A stretch of DNA of 64,000 nt from contig JAKGHH010000002.1 in the NCBI GenBank assembly GCA_022828595.1, positions 67,242,383 through 67,306,382 of the forward strand, in the 5' to 3' direction. Positions 24,001 through 33,972 of the stretch are shown here, one piece after another. The DNA is from Nelumbo lutea (lineage: Eukaryota > Streptophyta > Magnoliopsida > Proteales > Nelumbonaceae). The first letter of the stretch is position 1, and every line of letters starts with the position of its first letter. The notes under the pieces are model-generated. The model was given only the letters and a program-made list of their open reading frames with translations, was not told the DNA's origin and made no database searches. Made by a program: the position numbers and the translations under genes.

Positions 24001-27000
24001 TTAGCTGTCAGGTATGATGTTTCCGGTAAGAATATTTCAACCAATATTGTGGCATATCCATGTCTTACACACATGCTGGAAACCACTGGTCATGCACTAA
24101 GCAGAGATAGTAAACCCAAAGGCAATGTTTTTGCATTATTTTCTTTTCACTAGCTAATATCTTATTCACATTTCTTACTTCATAAGCTTTATTGTTTATT
24201 TATTTTGGAAACTAGCTTGCATGCTCCAAACCAGAAACTTCGGGAAACAATTGTGCCAAGTGCAAAATCCTATCCATTGCATGCACTTATGAAGGACTGC
24301 AAGGATTACTTCCTAGAAACTGGTCGCAGGGTATCATTTGAATATACACTTTTAGGTACATTAAATCTCTGACTGGGAAAGGTTATCTTCTTTTTTTATA
24401 TGAGGTCATCAACATCAATATGATTTAATAAACATACATTTACTAATGTTATCATTGGCAGCTGGAGTTAATGATGGGGTAGAGCATGCTGTTGAACTAG
24501 CAGAACTACTCCATGCATGGGGACGTGGTTATCATGTGAACCTGATACCATTCAATCCAATAGAAGGCTCAGAGTACCGGCGTCCATACAAGAAAGCGGT
24601 ATATTCATTCTCTTTACCATGAAAATTTGTGTTCTTGCATTTTGTTGCTCCCAAATCTTGTGGCCCCTGATCCTTTTTTTTTTTTTTTGTTTTGTTGTTA
24701 GCCTAGTAGATCTTTTAGATTGATCTTGATCTCTTTAACAATGAGCAGTATGATGTAAGATGCCAGCAGTGTTACTAGGACAATTTGAAACTAAAAGATC
24801 TAGCATTTCTGATGCTTGGACATTGTGCCTTGGCACAATGATTGTAGCATTCCACTGATGTGCCAAGTTAAATCAGCGAAAAAGCTGGGCACTTGGAAGT
24901 CATAAACAAGATATCATGAAAAAGTACACATTATATGAGAAGTCCACACCTGAAAACTTGTTTAACCATGCATGTACCAAGGTAACACCAAATGACAGTG
25001 CAGAACCTATTCCATGTCTCGTGTTGCTTAATGCAAGATTGATTGTGTAATTAAATATTGCTGCACGGCAATATTTGTGAAGATAACTGGAGTAAGTATT
25101 CTTACAGTCAACCAAATAAAAGGAAGCAGCCATTATGGATGAACTAAATTAACTCAGACCTCTCCAATTGACCTACTTTATGATTTTCTTTCCTTTTTTT
25201 CTTTAACTTTTTTGTTTTTTTGTTTTTTTTTTATGGGAGGGTAACATGCAGGTATGTTTAATACAATTATTGTCATCATCATTGTTTTTTTGTTGTTGTT
25301 GTCAGCATTGGTTGTTATTACTATTAGGTGTTTTTATATTCTGAGGTGCTTTAATTTATTTTCTTTATGACAGAATTCTATGAACATTTCCTTGATGATA
25401 GTTGTTCCTATAATGGTAATCCTAGTCTTAGTCTAACTTAAAAAATTTTATCATTTTTGAAGTCCTGAAGATTTTACATTTTTCGTGTCAACTTGACCTG
25501 TAACCAGTGTTGGGACACACAGCCAAGTCAGATACCGCATGGATTCTTGAGGGTATTTTTACATAGCATTTTTTACTTTTTTATCCCCTAGCTTGTTTGA
25601 CATAAATGAACTTCTAATCTAGAAGATGAATCCATTTTTTTATTCAAAGGTCACTTTGTTTGCAGTGCAAATTTCAATTGCACTGGTCTAAATGTGTGGG
25701 ATTACAAATAAGTTGAATGTAAATTCTGGTTTTCTTTTGCTTCAGATTTGACTTTATCTTATTTGTTTGTGACTGTGAGAAGTGAAATGAAGTGGTTCAC
25801 ACTGTATATGGAGTAGGGATGCAAATGGATCAGATCAGATTCGAATCAGGGTATATCTGAATCCGATCCAATGCTGTTAATTGTAGATCAGACCCGACCT
25901 GAAGATTCGATTGGATCTGATAGATATGAATCTGAATTTGAATCCAATTGGGAAGTCAGATATTCGGATATGATCCAATCCCATTTGTTTTCTTTAAAAA
26001 ATATTAAATTATTAACAGAAAAAAAATAAAATATACCAAGTTAAATAAAGAAAAACAAAAATACAAGTATTTTTTTAATTATTTTCATCATATATATACA
26101 TGATTTTTATAAAAAAATAAATAATATAACAAATTTACAAAAATACAATATAAATAATATATTTGTAAATAGATAAATAACATATATATGTATTATTTTT
26201 TTTATCAATAACTGAAATTCATTAGATTAAAATAATTTAGTTACAGCACTCCAAAGAGAGATAAACAGGCTTAACTCTCTCCAGGAAGATACAAAAAAGA
26301 AAAAGTTACAGAACAGCCAAAAACACTTGATTCCTTCCCACCCCCTGCTTTGCCAAAGCATCAGCAAATGCATTTGCTGTTCTCTTGATCCACTGAAACT
26401 TGATTTCCAATCCTCTAGTTAGCCAATTAATGTTCCTCTTCTCATTAGCATATTTCCAAAATTCACTACCTTCTTGTAACCAACTAAAGACCAGCTTTGA
26501 GTCCCCTTCAATGAGACAATGACTAACTTTTGTATATTCAGTTCCTTAGACTTCCTTATACCCTCCAGTATTGCATAGACCTCAGCTTTGAGAGTCTCCA
26601 AACCCAATGGGACCTGAATACAAAGTGAGCACCTTCCCATCCTCATCTCTAAAACCCCTCCTACACCTGATGAACCTGGATTTCCCTCACTACTTCCTTA
26701 AAAATTTAGCTTTATAAGTCCACTTCTTGGTGGTGACCACACGGACAAACTAAAGAGCGGGTAGGAGTAGAATTTGCCACCTCCAGCCAGCTATTCAGCA
26801 ACATATCCGTAGAAATATCAACAAACAGGTCCAAGGATTTCAGCCAATGTACCACCCTCACTGTTACTACTTCAATAAGGCATTCTTTACTTCTTTCAAC
26901 TTCAGAGAAAACTCTGGTGTTCCTTTCCTCCCAAAGAGTCTAACAAACAACAGCCCTCATACATCTCCATATTATCCTTCCCCTTTTGTTTGGCCAACCA

Positions 27001-30000
27001 AAGAATGAGGGGCTAAACAAACTTTGAATGTTTGGCCGTGGGGTCCACCTGCAACCAAAAGAGGAAAAAAAACCATTCCCAAAGATCAGTAGCAAAGGGG
27101 CAAGGAACTAATAAGTGGTAGGAGCTTTCACCATTAGCCTTGCAAAGAATGCACCAATTCGGAGACAAGCACCAAAAAGGCCTTTTCTTTGGAGTATGTG
27201 ACAAGTATTACATCTTCCGAGGAAGGATTCCCAATAAAAGGTTCCAATCCTCGGAGGAATCGGCTCACCCCAAACATCCTTAACTAGAAAGTTTTGTGCA
27301 AATGGACTGGATGAAGGCAGTAGGGACTTGAAAAAAGAGGCATAAGAGAAGGTTTCAGAGGGAGTTAGGGTCCATTGTCTCTTATCCCTCTCAAAGGGAT
27401 CCAACACCACCTGGTCTAAGATTTGAAATACACTCATGACATTTTCAACCTCTACATCCCTTAAGCCTCTTCTAAGCCCCAAATCCCAATCAAACCCAAA
27501 AATAGACGGAGAAGGAACTAGAAAATTGGACACAACCTTGTCCTTAAACCGGGAGAGTGAAAACAAGGAAGGGAATTGGTCTTTTAAAGTTATGTCACGC
27601 ACCCAAATGTGCTCCCAAAACTTTACCTAATTCAGAGGTCATACCTGATGTGTTCCAAAAAGGAAGGAAGAATGGCATGTATAGATTTCTAAGGAGAGGC
27701 ACCAACAAACCTTGCCAAAGTCCCAGTGTCCTAGTCATATTTATATAAATAAATATATAGCAGATCAGTTAGGGGGTGATCTGAATTCGACCAAATAGGA
27801 TCAAATCTTGGATTGGATCGGATCATGATTCGATCCATTTGCACCCCTAGTATGGAGTGAGGGTAGGAGGAGAGCTATTTGTTTGGGAGGGAGGTAGGAA
27901 AAGATATGATGTGGTCCCCACTTTATATGAGAAAGAATTGAGGAGGGAGGAAGGTGGTGCAAATTTTGCATCAGTTTATGTGATGTAAAATTTACACTGC
28001 AAGTGAGTGCAAACTAGACAAAAAAGTACAAATTTTGTATCAGGTAAGAGTGCAAGTACAACACATGGCTACAAACAAACAACAATAAAGGCAACATTTT
28101 GTAAAGGTATATTATGTTAGAATTCAAAAAATGTGAATTATTTTAATAGTATGTACTTTTCCATAAATGCATCCACGAGTCCAAGTTCTCATTTTGTTGA
28201 GTCGGACTCTTAGACACATGGATTCCAATTCCCATGCCCTTGTCCATGCAACGCTGCTTGTAACATGCCTAGGTATGGATTATCTATTCTCATATTATAT
28301 TTCAATTATTTGTAGACTTTGGTTATATTCCTAAGGATCATTTGCCCCCTATTTTTTTGTTTTGTTTTGTTTTGTTTTTATCAGCAAGAAATTTAGAATT
28401 TATTATATGATGAAACTGATTAATACAAGAAAAAGGTCTGGCCACCCATAAGAATCAATTCCAATCCCCAACAAATTTTTGCTAGAGTATCAGCCATCCC
28501 ATTTGCTGTCCTTGCCCAATTGAAAGTAGTGTTTAGCTCTTTTGTGATGCTCTCCTAAACTCATGCCTAAAAGTCCATGGCATAAGCTGTTTATTTCTGG
28601 TCCAAGAAATGATCAGCTTTGAGTTACCCTCTACTTCCAAGTATATCATAATTAACTATTTGTTTTTCAATGCCAAGTATATCATAATTAACTACTAAAC
28701 AACTCCCTCTGACATAATGGGTATCCTTTTTCTGTCTTTGGTGGAAAGGGGAGGATAGGAATTTGTTTTTGGGATTCAGAATTGTCAAGTATCTTTTACA
28801 TTTCTGAGGTTTCATTGAGAAACCCATTGTCTCTTCTTTTAAGTTTCCCATTTCAAAGAACCTTAGTTCTCTACCTGTTTCTGATTAGCATCCATTGCTT
28901 GGCACATGGTCCCATACCTGTTCTCTAGTTTTGTTCTATGGAAGTTTCTCTTTAGCATGCAAAAGAATGAGAGAACATGGTTCCAATTCCCATGTATCCT
29001 CATCTCGCCTAATTGCCTTGAGTTATGGCGACTAGGTGCCCATCTAGGCAACTAGTGCCCGCCTAGGTGACAAAAATGATAAAGCTGGGGTCTTATTATA
29101 ATATCACTTATATTGATGCATCTTATTAATATGTCTGTAAAATACATTCTATTATATATCATATATCATTTTTACTTTGTTTTAATGTTTTATCATTGAA
29201 ATTTAAAAGATCAAAAGTTTTTGAGGAGAGAAAAAGAAAGAAAGAAAGAAGTAATATAAGTCTCTCTCTTTTCAATTAAATAAAATTGCAACTACATCCT
29301 TTTTTTTCTATTTTACTTTCTACCTTGAATTTTTATCATATAAAACTAATAACCTTCATTAGTTACTAATTGCTATGAAATTGCTCTGTTAAATACTTAT
29401 TATCAGTGTTTTAAAAGGCATGGGAGGCGTACCTCTAGGCGAGGTGCTCTCAAAACACCCTGAGGCATATGCTAGAGGCACCAATACTTCTGAGGCGTAC
29501 ACCTCGGTTCGCTTTGCTTGCCTCCACTTGGACAAGACCACCCCCCCCCTTTCAACTAGTGATATGCACCTTTATTCTTCTTAATACAAAAGATTTTTAT
29601 TAAAAATAAAGAAAAAATGAGATCCCCCCTTCCTCTTGACCCCCCTCCTCTTAAGGAGGCTTACGCCTCTTACATTTTGAACTATGCCTCATGCCTCTAG
29701 GTAGTGGAACGCCTCACATCACGGCTCTGCATTATTAAACATTGCTTGTAATAGTAGTATTACTTTTGAAAATAATGAAGATCATATATGTAAAAGATTT
29801 TTTTTATCTTTTAGATATGATTATTTGTCACTTTTTTAGAGGAAATTTAATATTTTCAATAAAGAGAATTGATCATTTTTCAATTAATATAAGCTGGATT
29901 CGAAGTTTGAAGTTTTGATAAAAGGCTTGCCTTTTGGAAGAAAAAATCATCTATGGGGGGATGTATAATATTGATTAGGTCAATCCTAACTAATTTACCT

Positions 30001-32143
30001 GTTTATTTCCTATCAGTTTTCAAGATCTCCACACAGGTTTCTAATAAGCTGGAGAAATTGATGAGGGACTTCCTATGGGAGCTAGGGGAGGAAAAGAAGG
30101 ACCACAGGGTAGGTTGGAAGTGGTGACTAGAAGCAAGAGGCAATGAGGGCTGGGGATTGGGAATATTAAGAAAAGGAATATGGCATTATTGGGGAAGTGG
30201 TTATGGAGATTTCCATTAGAAATGGATAAACTGTGGGCAAAGATAGTGGTTAGCATTCATGGGCTAGAGAATAATGGCTAGGATCCGGGAATCTTGGCAA
30301 GGGCCACAAGCACTTCTCCTTGGAAAGCAATCCATAATCTCCTAGTTTTCTCTCAATGGACCAGGTATGAATTGAATTCAGGTAACCTTATTAAATTCTG
30401 GGAACAGACTTGGGTAGGGGATTCTCCTTTGTCAAGCAAATTTCCATTATTGTATGCTCTCTAACCTTAAGAATGAGCCTATTTCTTCCTTTCTAGTCCC
30501 TTCTGATGCTTCCTCTGGTTTTGGGTGGATTTTGAATTTGAGAAGGGCTGTTAGGGACATTGACTTAGAAGATACTATGTCCCTCTTGGCAATCTTTGAA
30601 AATGTGTTTCTGAACCCCCAAAAGGAAGACTGCAGAATATGGACCTCCCCCCCCCCCCCCATGGGCTCTTTCTCTTTTGCTTCATTCTTTTAGTCCCTTT
30701 CTCAGCATCCTACTTCCCTTGGGATGCCTTTCCCTGTTAAAGAAATTGGGTGCAAGCCTATTCCACCTTGGGTTGGGAGTTTTTGCTGGGAAACCTTTCT
30801 GGAAAGAATAAACACTTGTGATCTTCTTCAAAGAAAAGACCCATGACTTGTCTTTCCCCGCACAGGTGTGTTCTTTGCAAAGCTGATGGAGAGACTGGGT
30901 ACCACTTATTAGTGTCTTGTCATTATGCAACAACTATTTGGGCTTGGGCTTTGTCTATCTTTGGGTGTAGTTGGATCCCCCCTTCGAATGTGCAAAGTTT
31001 ATTTTCCCCCTCTTTTTTCAGTAGGCCTTCAAAGAGGGGTAGGATCATGTGGAGTAGTATCAGGGCTGCTGTATGTTGGCCTTTGTGGGAAGAAAGAAAC
31101 TCCAGAATCTTCTCGGAAAAGAAGGGGGAAGCTGAGAACTTAATGGAGATGATCCACTTAAGGGTAGTGCACTGGCCGAAGTCCATGGATTTGTTTTCAA
31201 ACTTTTCTGTGGATGTTTTATTGAGAAATTGGAAAGAAATAGCAAATTCAGTCCTGATCAAGAGGGTCACTAGTCCTTCTTGGATCCCCCTTCTGCTGGG
31301 TATATAAAGTTAAAACTTTGATGGCAGCAGCATTGGGAATCCAGGACAATCAGGAATTGGAGGGGTTTTAAGAAATGAGGAAGGAAATACTATAACCCTT
31401 TTCTCTGGTCCAATTGGAGAGGGTGATTCTCTCAGGGTTGAGATATCAGCAGCCCTAGAAGGGATCCAAAGAGCAAGAGAACTGGATATTAGGAGACTGA
31501 TTCTTGAAGGGGATTCGGAGATAGTAGTAAGTCGGTTAAAGGAAGACAAGCCTGGTTTGTGGAAATACAACAACGAGAGGAAAAAATTTAAATGGCTGGC
31601 AAAGGATACTGCAAATGCCTTTGCTGACGGGCTAGTTAAGCAAGGGGTGTATAGGGCATTGTTTTGGGCTTCTTTCTACTTCTGTTTTTACTTGTGGGGG
31701 AGTTAAGACAGCTTACCTCCCTCTGTTTGATTGTAATACCTCCTAATTAATTCCAATGAAATTCTGTTACTGATAAAAAAAACCAATTAGTATGCATGCT
31801 GGTATATAAAATTAGGGAAGTAGCCAAAAGTTCTTTTTAGTATAAAATTCTTATCACCTAGGTGACTAGGTGCCCGGTGTCGCCCAGAATCCCCTAGACA
31901 CCTTGACAGCTATGGTTCATCAACAATAAAGAACTACACTGATAGACCGTTGTTTCTGGTTCTTTACAGATGTTAGCATTTGCAACTGCCCTAGAGTCTC
32001 GTAAAATAACTGTAAGCATCCGGCAGACACGTGGGCTTGATGCAAATGCAGCTTGTGGACAGCTCAGAAATGAGTTCCAGAGGAATCCTCTGTTTGCATC
32101 ATCCGGTAATTCAGAAACCCAATTGGTTGCCCCTATTGGCTGA
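5339..32143 (+). CDS. RlmN-family radical SAM RNA methyltransferase, ten exons, 407 aa, probably organelle-targeted
   Basis: Exons: 5339-5527, 5612-5687, 5851-5948, 9260-9361, 9502-9588, 9693-9809, 23908-24011, 24216-24355, 24462-24598 and 31970-32143. All junctions are GT-AG and the phases agree, giving 1224 nt with TGA at 32141-32143. Residues 1 to about 45 are Arg/Ser-rich, like a transit peptide. The N-terminal domain (about 50-115) contains [13 protein letters not shown]. The radical SAM cluster motif C-PLR-C-SF-C is at 158/162/165, MGMGEP at 202-207 and [19 protein letters not shown] around 240. The two cysteines of the methyl-transfer mechanism are C151 (CVSSQVGC) and C379 (AACGQL), with the same 7-residue spacing to the cluster as bacterial RlmN. 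The bacterial family methylates C2 of A2503 in 23S rRNA and A37 of some tRNAs. A chloroplast or mitochondrial role here is inference. No residue expected in the family is missing. Introns 3, 6 and 9 carry the TE nests listed separately. Confidence 0.95.
6390..7090 (+). pseudogene. L1-type LINE 3' fragment in intron 3
   Basis: Translation in broken frames gives the zinc-binding region found after plant LINE reverse transcriptases ([19 protein letters not shown] near 6545-6605), followed by a 3' UTR and an A-rich tail at about 7063-7088. It has several stops and frameshifts and is 5' truncated. It lies on the same strand as the host gene. Confidence 0.7.
7825..8378 (+). pseudogene. 5'-truncated LINE with RNase H domain
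   Basis: The frame at about 7905-8080 reads [19 protein letters not shown], the start of the plant LINE RNase H domain. 8140-8280 gives its end ([19 protein letters not shown]). The middle of the domain is deleted. The copy ends in (A)12 at 8367-8378 and is flanked by GGAACACTAT (7815-7824) and GGAACACCAT (8379-8388), a target-site duplication with one mismatch. Confidence 0.8.
8465..8880 (+). pseudogene. second LINE RNase H fragment
   Basis: Broken frames encode [20 protein letters not shown] and [14 protein letters not shown], the central part of the LINE RNase H domain. A degenerate A-rich tail (CATAAAAGTAAA) follows near 8872. The reading is interrupted by stops. It inserted near the previous LINE inside the same DNA element. 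Confidence 0.65.
10393..10566 (+). mobile_element. tRNA-derived SINE (Au-like)
   Basis: A polymerase III box A-like TTGGTCTAATGG is at 10404-10415 and a box B-like GGATTCAAATC at 10446-10456. They are followed by a body with CCCAGCCCACCCCTCCCAAGACCC and a tail ending GGTAATGGCCCTTTTT. This layout and the CCCTTTTT terminus match plant Au-type SINEs. It lies in intron 6, 5' of the large LINE. Diverged, so probably old. Confidence 0.65.
10731..11352 (+). pseudogene. LINE reverse transcriptase, N-terminal part
   Basis: Frames 10731-10922 and 10831-11370 together give the plant LINE palm start: [20 protein letters not shown], then [40 protein letters not shown] and [16 protein letters not shown] one-base shift at about 10920 joins the two frames. 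It breaks at 11352, where the hAT-like element begins within the motif FSSRWR|NWM. Confidence 0.85.
11353..12704. mobile_element. hAT-like element of 1352 bp with perfect 8-bp target-site duplication
   Basis: The element starts CAAGGATTGAAATATTGATA and ends with the inverse of CAAGGATTAAAGTATCGGAA. The flanks GGTGGAGG (11345-11352) and GGTGGAGG (12705-12712) are identical and come from the LINE it interrupted. An 8-bp duplication and short TIR fit the hAT superfamily. The interior is AT-rich with an (AT)n run near 11958-12010 and a tRNA-like stretch at 11595-11672. No transposase frame is visible, so it is non-autonomous. Subterminal ATACGATAC motifs repeat in inverted order. Confidence 0.8.
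11595..11672 (-). other. tRNA-like sequence inside the hAT-like element
   Basis: The minus strand reads a box A-like TGGTGTAGTGGCTTAAAGGCG, a variable-arm-like stretch and a box B-like GGATTCAAATCC with the spacing of a class II tRNA. The acceptor stem does not pair well and there is no clear anticodon arm. It is called a tRNA-derived remnant rather than a tRNA gene. Confidence 0.45.
12705..13304 (+). pseudogene. LINE reverse transcriptase, catalytic part
   Basis: After the duplicated GGTGGAGG the frame resumes as [18 protein letters not shown]. After a one-base shift it continues as [19 protein letters not shown]. The catalytic FADD motif appears as [12 protein letters not shown] near 12940-12970, followed by [16 protein letters not shown] and YLGIPLGSK. 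The frame stops at the copia insertion at 13305. Confidence 0.85.
13305..13674 (-). repeat. copia 3' LTR
   Basis: 370 bp, TG...CA ends, next to the polypurine tract at about 13675-13690. The pol frame ends 15 bp inside it (stop 13660-13662). Confidence 0.95.
13660..15330 (-). pseudogene. copia reverse transcriptase and RNase H, with in-frame TAG stops
   Basis: One frame on the minus strand carries the RT start ([60 protein letters not shown]), the catalytic YVDD ([15 protein letters not shown]) and RNase H ([43 protein letters not shown]). TAG stops lie at 14758-14760, 14347-14349 and 14272-14274, each where copia elements usually have glutamine. A short out-of-frame patch lies upstream of the RT at about 15305-15350. 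Not functional. Confidence 0.93.
15646..17433 (-). pseudogene. copia zinc knuckle, protease and integrase, with in-frame stops
   Basis: In the same frame as the RT: a CCHC knuckle ([14 protein letters not shown]), the aspartic protease motif DSGASDH, a pre-integrase HNRLGHLSF and an integrase core with [14 protein letters not shown] and [19 protein letters not shown]. Stops are TAG 16747-16749, TAA 16585-16587 and TAG 15646-15648. The TAG codons again replace apparent CAG. No frameshift separates these pieces. Confidence 0.93.
17521..18033 (-). pseudogene. copia gag, truncated by a stop
   Basis: The 170-codon frame begins MTEMEFKNQ and contains [19 protein letters not shown] and [20 protein letters not shown], the copia gag (UBN2-like) domain. 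It ends at TAG 17521-17523. The same frame continues downstream ([19 protein letters not shown]) into the zinc knuckle, so gag and pol were a single open frame before decay. Confidence 0.93.
18829..19195 (-). repeat. copia 5' LTR
   Basis: 367 bp, TG...CA ends, next to the primer binding site (plus-strand TGATACCA at 18821-18828). Differences from its partner are mostly transitions. Confidence 0.95.
19201..19830 (+). pseudogene. LINE segment after the reverse transcriptase
   Basis: It resumes exactly after the copia duplication with [20 protein letters not shown]. After an internal A-run and deletion it continues as [20 protein letters not shown] and [20 protein letters not shown], standard plant LINE linker sequence. 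It runs into unrelated sequence at about 19830. Confidence 0.85.
19831..21794 (-). mobile_element. unresolved LTR-like block inserted in the LINE
   Basis: The block separates two parts of the LINE, so it is an insertion. On the minus strand CTATAAATAGAGGAG (about 20333-20347) is a strong TATA box. Near its right part a 178-bp stretch, 21357-21534, begins TGTAACATTCC and ends GGGTATTACA. It looks like a remnant of one or two LTR elements (solo LTR or truncated copy), but no primer site, polypurine tract, target-site duplication or coding domain could be found. ACACAGCCCATC is repeated three times near the right edge (about 21738-21800). Confidence 0.45.
21795..22346 (+). pseudogene. LINE zinc-binding C-terminus, 3' UTR and poly(A)
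   Basis: The frame reads [20 protein letters not shown] and [15 protein letters not shown], the zf-RVT signature C-x2-C...H-x4-C, then ends at about 22173. The 3' part ends in CTTATC(A)15 at 22332-22346. This gives the 3' limit of the nested LINE. Confidence 0.85.
22347..23907 (+). other. rest of intron 6
   Basis: Holds an (AGC)7 run at 22402-22422 and a 135-bp hairpin MITE at 22785-22919. Otherwise it is unique intron sequence leading to the acceptor TTGATTGAAG before exon 7. No other gene was seen. Confidence 0.6.
22785..22919. mobile_element. 135-bp hairpin MITE
   Basis: The ends GCAGGCTGTGGGACCAATGA and, inverted, GCAGGCTGTGGGACCAATAA pair over about 35 bases with few mismatches, so the RNA would form a hairpin. 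The flanks share TGAG. Superfamily not determined. Confidence 0.6.
24599..25813 (+). other. 5' part of intron 9
   Basis: Intron sequence with T-rich runs (24674-24690, 25190-25232). No gene or clear element was seen before the hAT-like element at 25814. Confidence 0.5.
25814..27849. mobile_element. hAT-like element carrying a nested LINE
   Basis: The ends TAGGGATGCAAATGGATC and, inverted, TAGGGGTGCAAATGGATCGA form a terminal inverted repeat. The flanks are ATATGGAG (25806-25813) and GTATGGAG (27850-27857), an 8-bp duplication with one mismatch. Subterminal GATTCGAATC/GATCCGATCC motifs occur at both ends. Its AT-rich core is interrupted by the minus-strand LINE at about 26196-27730. Confidence 0.75.
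26196..27730 (-). pseudogene. 5'-truncated LINE, minus strand
   Basis: Read on the minus strand: a linker segment ([40 protein letters not shown]), the zinc-binding region ([20 protein letters not shown]), RNase H ([20 protein letters not shown] near 26530-26620) and a short A tail at about 26196-26203. Stops and shifts are present. It is closely related to the plus-strand copy at 29891-31783. Confidence 0.8.
28341..28640 (-). pseudogene. LINE RNase H tail, minus strand
   Basis: The minus strand encodes a degraded [16 protein letters not shown] end of RNase H, then a 3' UTR and an A-rich tail made of AAAAC repeats (28341-28378). It is very short and typical of severe 5' truncation. Confidence 0.65.
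29405..29760. mobile_element. GGCGTACCTC-type MITE
   Basis: The left GTTTTAAAAGGCATGGGAGG CGTACC and the right GGAGGCTTACGCCTC/GGCATGAGGCATAG sequences are inverted relatives. It sits inside the TTGTCAAGGC-family element. Exact ends are uncertain. Confidence 0.45.
29891..31783 (+). pseudogene. 5'-truncated L1-type LINE, plus strand
   Basis: Segments in order: [26 protein letters not shown] (RT end), linker ([20 protein letters not shown]), zinc-binding [35 protein letters not shown], RNase H ([20 protein letters not shown] and [16 protein letters not shown]) and a tail at about 31774-31782. The flanks CAATTAATAT (29881-29890) and CAATTAGTAT (31784-31793) form a 10-bp target-site duplication with one mismatch. 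Multiple stops. Confidence 0.85.
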
Positions 32144-32589
32144 TGCCACAAGGATCCCAGATCATTTCAAACTTGGTATGCTAGCCATGTCTGGTGTCTT
32201 ATTTTCCCTGCTAATGTGTATAATAAGAATCAAGAGAAAATGGGATTTGCTGATGGCCCTTCTGCTGTTCATAATGATCTCAAGCATGGAAGGAGGTTGC
32301 AATTTACATCTAGAGTCTCAAGTAACTTGAAGAAATGATGAGAATGGGGCTGACGTGAATTATTGAGCGGTTGGTCTCGGAGGTGAAGGACTGACTGGAC
32401 CAAGAAAATACCCTACCTGGTGGATTGAGTTGGCATCTTCCTTTTCCAAGAATTCCACTCACGACGTGGGTGTGTATAAGCAACACAACAAAAAGCTTTA
32501 AAGCTGATTTATTCTCTTTGCTTGGCTCTTGTTAAATTTCGCCCAATGCGCGTGTCAATACTTTGAACCATAGTACGGGATGAAGCTTG
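32144..32589 (+). other. 3' UTR and downstream of the RlmN-like gene
   Basis: Follows the TGA at 32141-32143. A possible poly(A) signal, ATAATAAGAATC, lies near 32220-32231. The 3' end cannot be fixed. No other gene was seen. Confidence 0.45.
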
Positions 32590-32750
32590 TCCGAAAGGAA
32601 AAAATTCTGATACCGGAAGAGCTTTGGCCAATCAAAGCAATCCATGAATTTGATAAATACCACCTAATTGGTCACCTTTTCTAATAATATCAGTTGATTG
32701 GCTGCAAGTTTTTCTGTATTATGTCTTTCCAGTATCATAGTCAAAACCCC
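32590..32750 (+). repeat. dispersed repeat A, copy 2
   Basis: Counterpart of 1640-1815, in the same orientation; see that entry for shared blocks. Confidence 0.5.
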
Positions 32751-33584
32751 TCCAAAAACAGGTACACTTGCGGAAGATCTAGAGACGTTTTTTTTGTAAA
32801 ACAGGAGCCCAGATCTCCTACAAGCAAAAACTGTGCACAGAGAGGCATCTATTCACACATTGGGAATATCTCTCATGCATTTTTGTTAAATTGGGGAGAT
32901 GTTCGCAATGTATGGCAGGATTTCCATATTTTCACAGCTTAGAGTTTTTGCACAGCCTCTAAAGCTTTATCCAATTAAGGGATGCAAGTCACATAACTAA
33001 ATTAGTTACAGAACCTATTAATATAACGGGATTCCCTGCAAATAAAAGCTCTGTGAAAACCATGACAGCATGGGAATCCTGACTCACATCGGGATCATCT
33101 GTCCATCATAACATAAATGTACACGAGATATTTATAATTTGTGGTTGGATGCCTATGTTAGCAGAGCTTTTGCTTGCTGGAGATCTTGTCTACCTCCAAA
33201 CTAATTTGGCCCTGGGCTTGGGAAATCTTCGCTGTCGCTTCAAATATGAAAAATGAAAAACATAAGAGGCCTAAACGGTAAGTGTTGTACACTTGTACTT
33301 TAGTACATACTCCGACAAAACTGGTAAAAAAGCCATTAAAACCTATCAGATGTATTTTACTAAAATACCCCTATAATTTGTAAGTAATTTAATTAATCCA
33401 CCTTTTAGAAGTGGACGGACAGTTTTGACCCTAACATCCATTTGAATAAATTCAAAAGTTGTAATTTGTGGTTTCACTACTATTTAGGTAACCCTGTGGG
33501 ATGGCCTAAGTAAACCCTCCGTTAATGAAACGTTTTAAGTTGTCACAGCCACATGGAATATGGGAGAATGACTGATCAGCGCAG
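32751..33584. other. convergent intergenic spacer
   Basis: Unique-looking AT-rich sequence between the two convergent genes. No gene or element was recognised. Confidence 0.5.
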
Positions 33585-33745
33585 CTCAGAATTATTAGCC
33601 CCACCATATAGGGGGATGAATCCTGATTATGGATTGATGCTAAATCCACAGACATGATGTGGTTTATAGGAGGGGCTGCTAGTAGACTATGGGGGGCTGT
33701 AATTTCAGAATTCTGCATTAGGCTGAAGTGTACTTTTCCCTAGAG
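33585..33745 (+). repeat. dispersed repeat C, copy 2
   Basis: Counterpart of 4135-4300, in the same orientation. Confidence 0.55.
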
Positions 33746-33972
33746 TATTGGTAAACATCAATCAATCTCTCCAGAGCATTACAAACAATTTAGTATTTTT
33801 CATCTTCATTGTTTCTCCACTTTTAGTTGTCTGTTTGCTAGCATGCAGAGAACACGGTGGAAGCGATTTCAACACGAATGAAGCTAGAAATTACTACTAG
33901 CCAAACAAGATCAGATCTAATAGGCACAACATAAGTGCGTGCATTAAATGAGCATTTGGTAAATATATTGAC

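Larger units (their letters stand above)
29000..31915. mobile_element. TTGTCAAGGC-family DNA element with nested MITE and LINE
   Basis: The outer parts (29010-29400, 29765-29890, 31784-31915) align collinearly with the uninterrupted relative at 45425-45940, including GCCTAGGTGAC, TTATTATAATATCA, ATTTAAAAGATC, ATCTTTTAGATATGAT and TCTTATCACCTAGGTG. The ends carry inverted forms of TTGTCAAGG(T/C)G. Removing a MITE (29405-29760) and a LINE (29891-31783) restores the continuous element. Confidence 0.65.

Noticed and set aside
5339..32143. Cfr-type antibiotic-resistance methyltransferase
   Set aside because: The sequence is of the RlmN housekeeping type and reads as a normal plant nuclear gene. 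Distinguishing C8 from C2 methylation needs alignment, but nothing points to Cfr.
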